Source of the DNA: JBEPVZ01 sp041690695
GTDB taxonomy: Bacteria; Patescibacteriota; Microgenomatia; Daviesbacterales; UBA10151
Length of the DNA stretch: 43,466 nt
Direction: 5' to 3'
Assembly (NCBI GenBank): GCA_041690695.1
Contig: JBEPVZ010000005.1
Location: 1 to 43,466, forward strand
Below, in pieces: positions 41,366 to 43,466 of this stretch. The notes under the pieces are model-generated. The model did not search any database and had not been told where the DNA came from. It saw nothing but the letters and a program-made list of their open reading frames with translations. Each line of letters opens with the position of its first letter. Position 1 is the first letter of the stretch. A program made the translations under genes and the position numbers.

Positions 41366-43466
41366 ATGCCCAAAAGGAGGTTAAGTAAAATCGATCAAAA
41401 TTTAAATAAGTTTTTAGACAATTACGATAAGAAAACTAAAACTCAGTTCCTTGTCGCCTCGCTAGGTATTTTGGTCTTTTTACTTGTTGCGGGAACAACC
41501 ACCTTCAATCATGGACTCTTTAGTCAGTTATTTATAAAGCCATCCTCACACGCCTCCACAACTTTCCCCGCAGTCCCAACTTATTACGCCCCTCTTTTTA
41601 ATTACATGCAAGGACAGTTAAATACTTTCCAAACCACTCTTGACCAACAAAATACTGGCACATTGTCACCAGTCATCACTTCAACCGAGCTACTTCAAGC
41701 CAACGGTAATAGCGGGACAACTCTGATTACCGCTTCTAACCCCAACCTGCACTGTACAGACAACTTTTTAGCAATGTGTAACATTAATCCTTTTTTAGAT
41801 CGAATGCAGACACTCGGCATCCAAGCCATGACAATCGCAGTTAAATATCCATTACTGTCTGACAATCTTTCGACGATGGAAACACCAGCCAATTCCCAAG
41901 GAACAACTGCCCAATATTTGCAATTCTATAACGATGTTGCAGCCTCAATTAGAGCTCATGGTATGAAAGTAGCGGTTGAAACGAACGCCATTTTTTCGGG
42001 AACGAGTTTCTCCTCGTTTACCTATAATTTACCCACTTATTGTGCTTATGAAGCCGACAATCACCTTGTCACCCAAAAAATAATTGATAACCTCCATCCG
42101 GATTATTTACAGATCTTTCAAGAGCCAGATACCCAATTTTCACTCACAAAATATCCAGCCTTCGACCCTAAAAGTCAGACCAGTGGCATAACTGGTGGCG
42201 CAGTCGGAGTCGCTCAATATGTTAAATATGTGCTTGGGGCAGCAGCTGATCCAAATTGTCCGACCAACCCCAACCCAACCTTAACTCCAATTAATAAAGG
42301 TGCGACCAAGATTATGGCCGGAACTGGCACTTGGTTAATGACTGATCAAACTAGTGGAAAAGTTAATTACGCCACCGAGTTATCAAAAATCGGAGCATTG
42401 GATGGGATTGATATTCATGTTTATCCGATCATTAATGATGGTTTGCCTCAACCAAACTATACCTATTTACAAAATATTTTAACCATGTCCGGTATTGCTC
42501 ATAGCGCTGGCAAAAAAGTCACGATGATGGAGGCTTGGGCCAATAAAGAAGATCCGTCAGATCTAGGATCGGGAAATATTGCGTCCAGTGCCAAGATCTT
42601 TGATCGTGATAACTTTTCTTTTTGGCAACCGATTGATCAGCAATTTATTTCCGAAATGTTGTTAACCGCTAAAATCAAAAATATTGAGCTCATTAACCCT
42701 TTTTGGAGTAAATATTTGGTGTCTTATATTGACTATACGCCAGGTGTCTACGATGAAAACTCAACAACTCAACAACTCCAAACAGCCCAAACACAAGCAG
42801 TCAGTCAAAACTTAACCTCGGATACATTTAGTCTAACTGGGAATTATCTTAAACAATTATTGTCATCAAGCGTGGCTAGCTTTTCACTAACCACAACTGC
42901 AGTTTCACCACTTCCCCCAGCAACAAGTTTTACAGCTCAACTTAAAGTCAGAACTGATACTGATGCTTCTAATTTGTTTACAGCGAAGATAAACTTCCCA
43001 GCTAATCTTTTACAAGTCCAGTCAATTAGTACCACCGGTTCCTTTATTACCAACTGGGTTGATTCTGGAACCTTTGATAATACCGCCGGGACAATCTCGA
43101 TTATTGGAGGGGTTGCTCAGCCAGGATTTAAAACTTCAGGTACAGATAGTTTAATGGCGACTATTAATTTTAAAACAGTCTCGGGAAGTGGCGGCCCTGC
43201 CAATATCAGCTTTAATGTCACTCCCAATAAGTCGGCAATCTACCGAAACTCAGACAATACTAATATCTTAAACACTGCAAGTCCACTGTCTTTAACTATA
43301 AATCCAGCTCCGACACCCTCGCCGACAGCTACTCCCACTCTGGCCCCAACTCCAACCCCTACCATAGCACCTACAGCAACTCCGACCTCAACTCCAACAG
43401 CCAGCCCAACCGCAGCACCGACGGCTACTCCCACTCTGGCTCCAACTCCAACCCCTACCATAGCAC
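41366..43466 (+). CDS. Anchored glycoside-hydrolase-like protein with cohesin-like domain, 3'-truncated by the window
   Basis: ORF open to the window end (700 codons seen). It begins MPKRRLSKIDQN; anchor (about 28-47); a PSSHASTTFP segment very like the preceding protein; a TIM-barrel glycosidase-like domain (about 75-470) with QEPDTQ holding E253 and MMEAWAN holding E389, the usual places of acid/base and nucleophile in clan GH-A enzymes; then a cohesin-like domain (about 517-645) very similar to that of the upstream protein, and a repetitive Thr/Pro/Ala linker. A dockerin could follow outside the window. ATG 41366 is the likeliest start; TATAAT overlaps it, so this gene may instead be read from upstream. 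Strong paralogy to its neighbour. Confidence 0.85.
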   Translation, partial: MPKRRLSKIDQNLNKFLDNYDKKTKTQFLVASLGILVFLLVAGTTTFNHGLFSQLFIKPSSHASTTFPAVPTYYAPLFNYMQGQLNTFQTTLDQQNTGTLSPVITSTELLQANGNSGTTLITASNPNLHCTDNFLAMCNINPFLDRMQTLGIQAMTIAVKYPLLSDNLSTMETPANSQGTTAQYLQFYNDVAASIRAHGMKVAVETNAIFSGTSFSSFTYNLPTYCAYEADNHLVTQKIIDNLHPDYLQIFQEPDTQFSLTKYPAFDPKSQTSGITGGAVGVAQYVKYVLGAAADPNCPTNPNPTLTPINKGATKIMAGTGTWLMTDQTSGKVNYATELSKIGALDGIDIHVYPIINDGLPQPNYTYLQNILTMSGIAHSAGKKVTMMEAWANKEDPSDLGSGNIASSAKIFDRDNFSFWQPIDQQFISEMLLTAKIKNIELINPFWSKYLVSYIDYTPGVYDENSTTQQLQTAQTQAVSQNLTSDTFSLTGNYLKQLLSSSVASFSLTTTAVSPLPPATSFTAQLKVRTDTDASNLFTAKINFPANLLQVQSISTTGSFITNWVDSGTFDNTAGTISIIGGVAQPGFKTSGTDSLMATINFKTVSGSGGPANISFNVTPNKSAIYRNSDNTNILNTASPLSLTINPAPTPSPTATPTLAPTPTPTIAPTATPTSTPTASPTAAPTATPTLAPTPTPTIA
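43322..43466 (+). repeat. Two 49-bp direct repeats, 96 bp apart, in the Thr/Pro linker
   Basis: 43322-43370 and 43418-43466 differ at only two positions. Their 96-base offset is a multiple of three and keeps the frame, giving repeating Pro/Thr/Ala units (32 residues per period). The window ends at the end of the second copy. Confidence 0.9.

Noticed and set aside
43240..43461. Minus-strand ORF with repeated Val/Gly
   Set aside because: It is the antisense shadow of the Thr/Pro linker repeats of the plus-strand giant gene.
1..43466. CRISPR arrays, tRNA, rRNA, insertion sequences
   Set aside because: No repeat-spacer pattern, no cloverleaf or rRNA-like stretch and no transposase gene or terminal repeats were seen by eye.

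Overview
The window looks like a piece of a small, tightly packed, AT-rich genome using the standard genetic code (TGA, TAA and TAG all act as terminal stops). The gene set, the very short intergenic spaces and the many small membrane or secreted proteins suggest a Candidate Phyla Radiation (Patescibacteria, Microgenomates-like) bacterium. That placement is inference: there is no rRNA, ribosomal protein or tRNA gene here to anchor it.

Layout. 1-4 kb: the 3' part of a UvrD/PcrA helicase, a G5+3D cell-wall protein, small membrane proteins and a FemAB-type transferase. 4-9.5 kb (minus strand): DUF475 and YdjM-like membrane proteins, a RecB/AddA-like helicase-nuclease with a likely Fe-S cluster, a DUF84 NTPase and a Phd/RelE toxin-antitoxin pair. 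9.5-12.1 kb: MsrB, a nucleotidyltransferase, a DUF2130 protein and a small membrane protein. 12.1-15.2 kb: a methionine-themed operon, made of a Met-rich 22-codon leader ORF, alternative RNA hairpins and a terminator, followed by SAM hydrolase, MetRS and a YfiH/YlmD purine nucleoside enzyme. 15.2-20.5 kb: a DUF4177-like mini-gene, TatD, then a polyprenyl-phosphate glycan cluster (GT2, WecA-like, UbiA/DPPR-synthase-like). 20.4-27.9 kb: PEGA/SH3 protein, a GH130-like protein, an alpha/alpha-toroid protein and a GT4 (a likely glycan module), then L,D-transpeptidase, M23 peptidase and a PH-domain protein. 27.9-30.8 kb: a groES-X-Y-groEL operon whose groEL has an in-frame TAA. 30.9-37 kb: dihydroorotase, nucleotidyltransferase, MurB, a solute-binding protein and VanW. 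37-43.5 kb: two giant anchored glycosidase-like proteins with cohesin-like domains, one also ending in a dockerin; the second runs off the window.

Three themes stand out. First, a candidate leader-peptide attenuator controls a SAM-to-methionine salvage and charging operon. Second, cohesin and dockerin modules occur on surface carbohydrate-active proteins, suggesting a cell-anchored, cellulosome-like assembly. Third, the genome is organised for extreme compactness: many -10 boxes sit 6-9 bases before the start codon (leaderless mRNAs), and convergent genes commonly share their stop codons through TTAA or CTAA. There is no gene-free stretch longer than about 200 bases. All motif and structure statements come from reading the sequence by eye; no database search or folding program was run.
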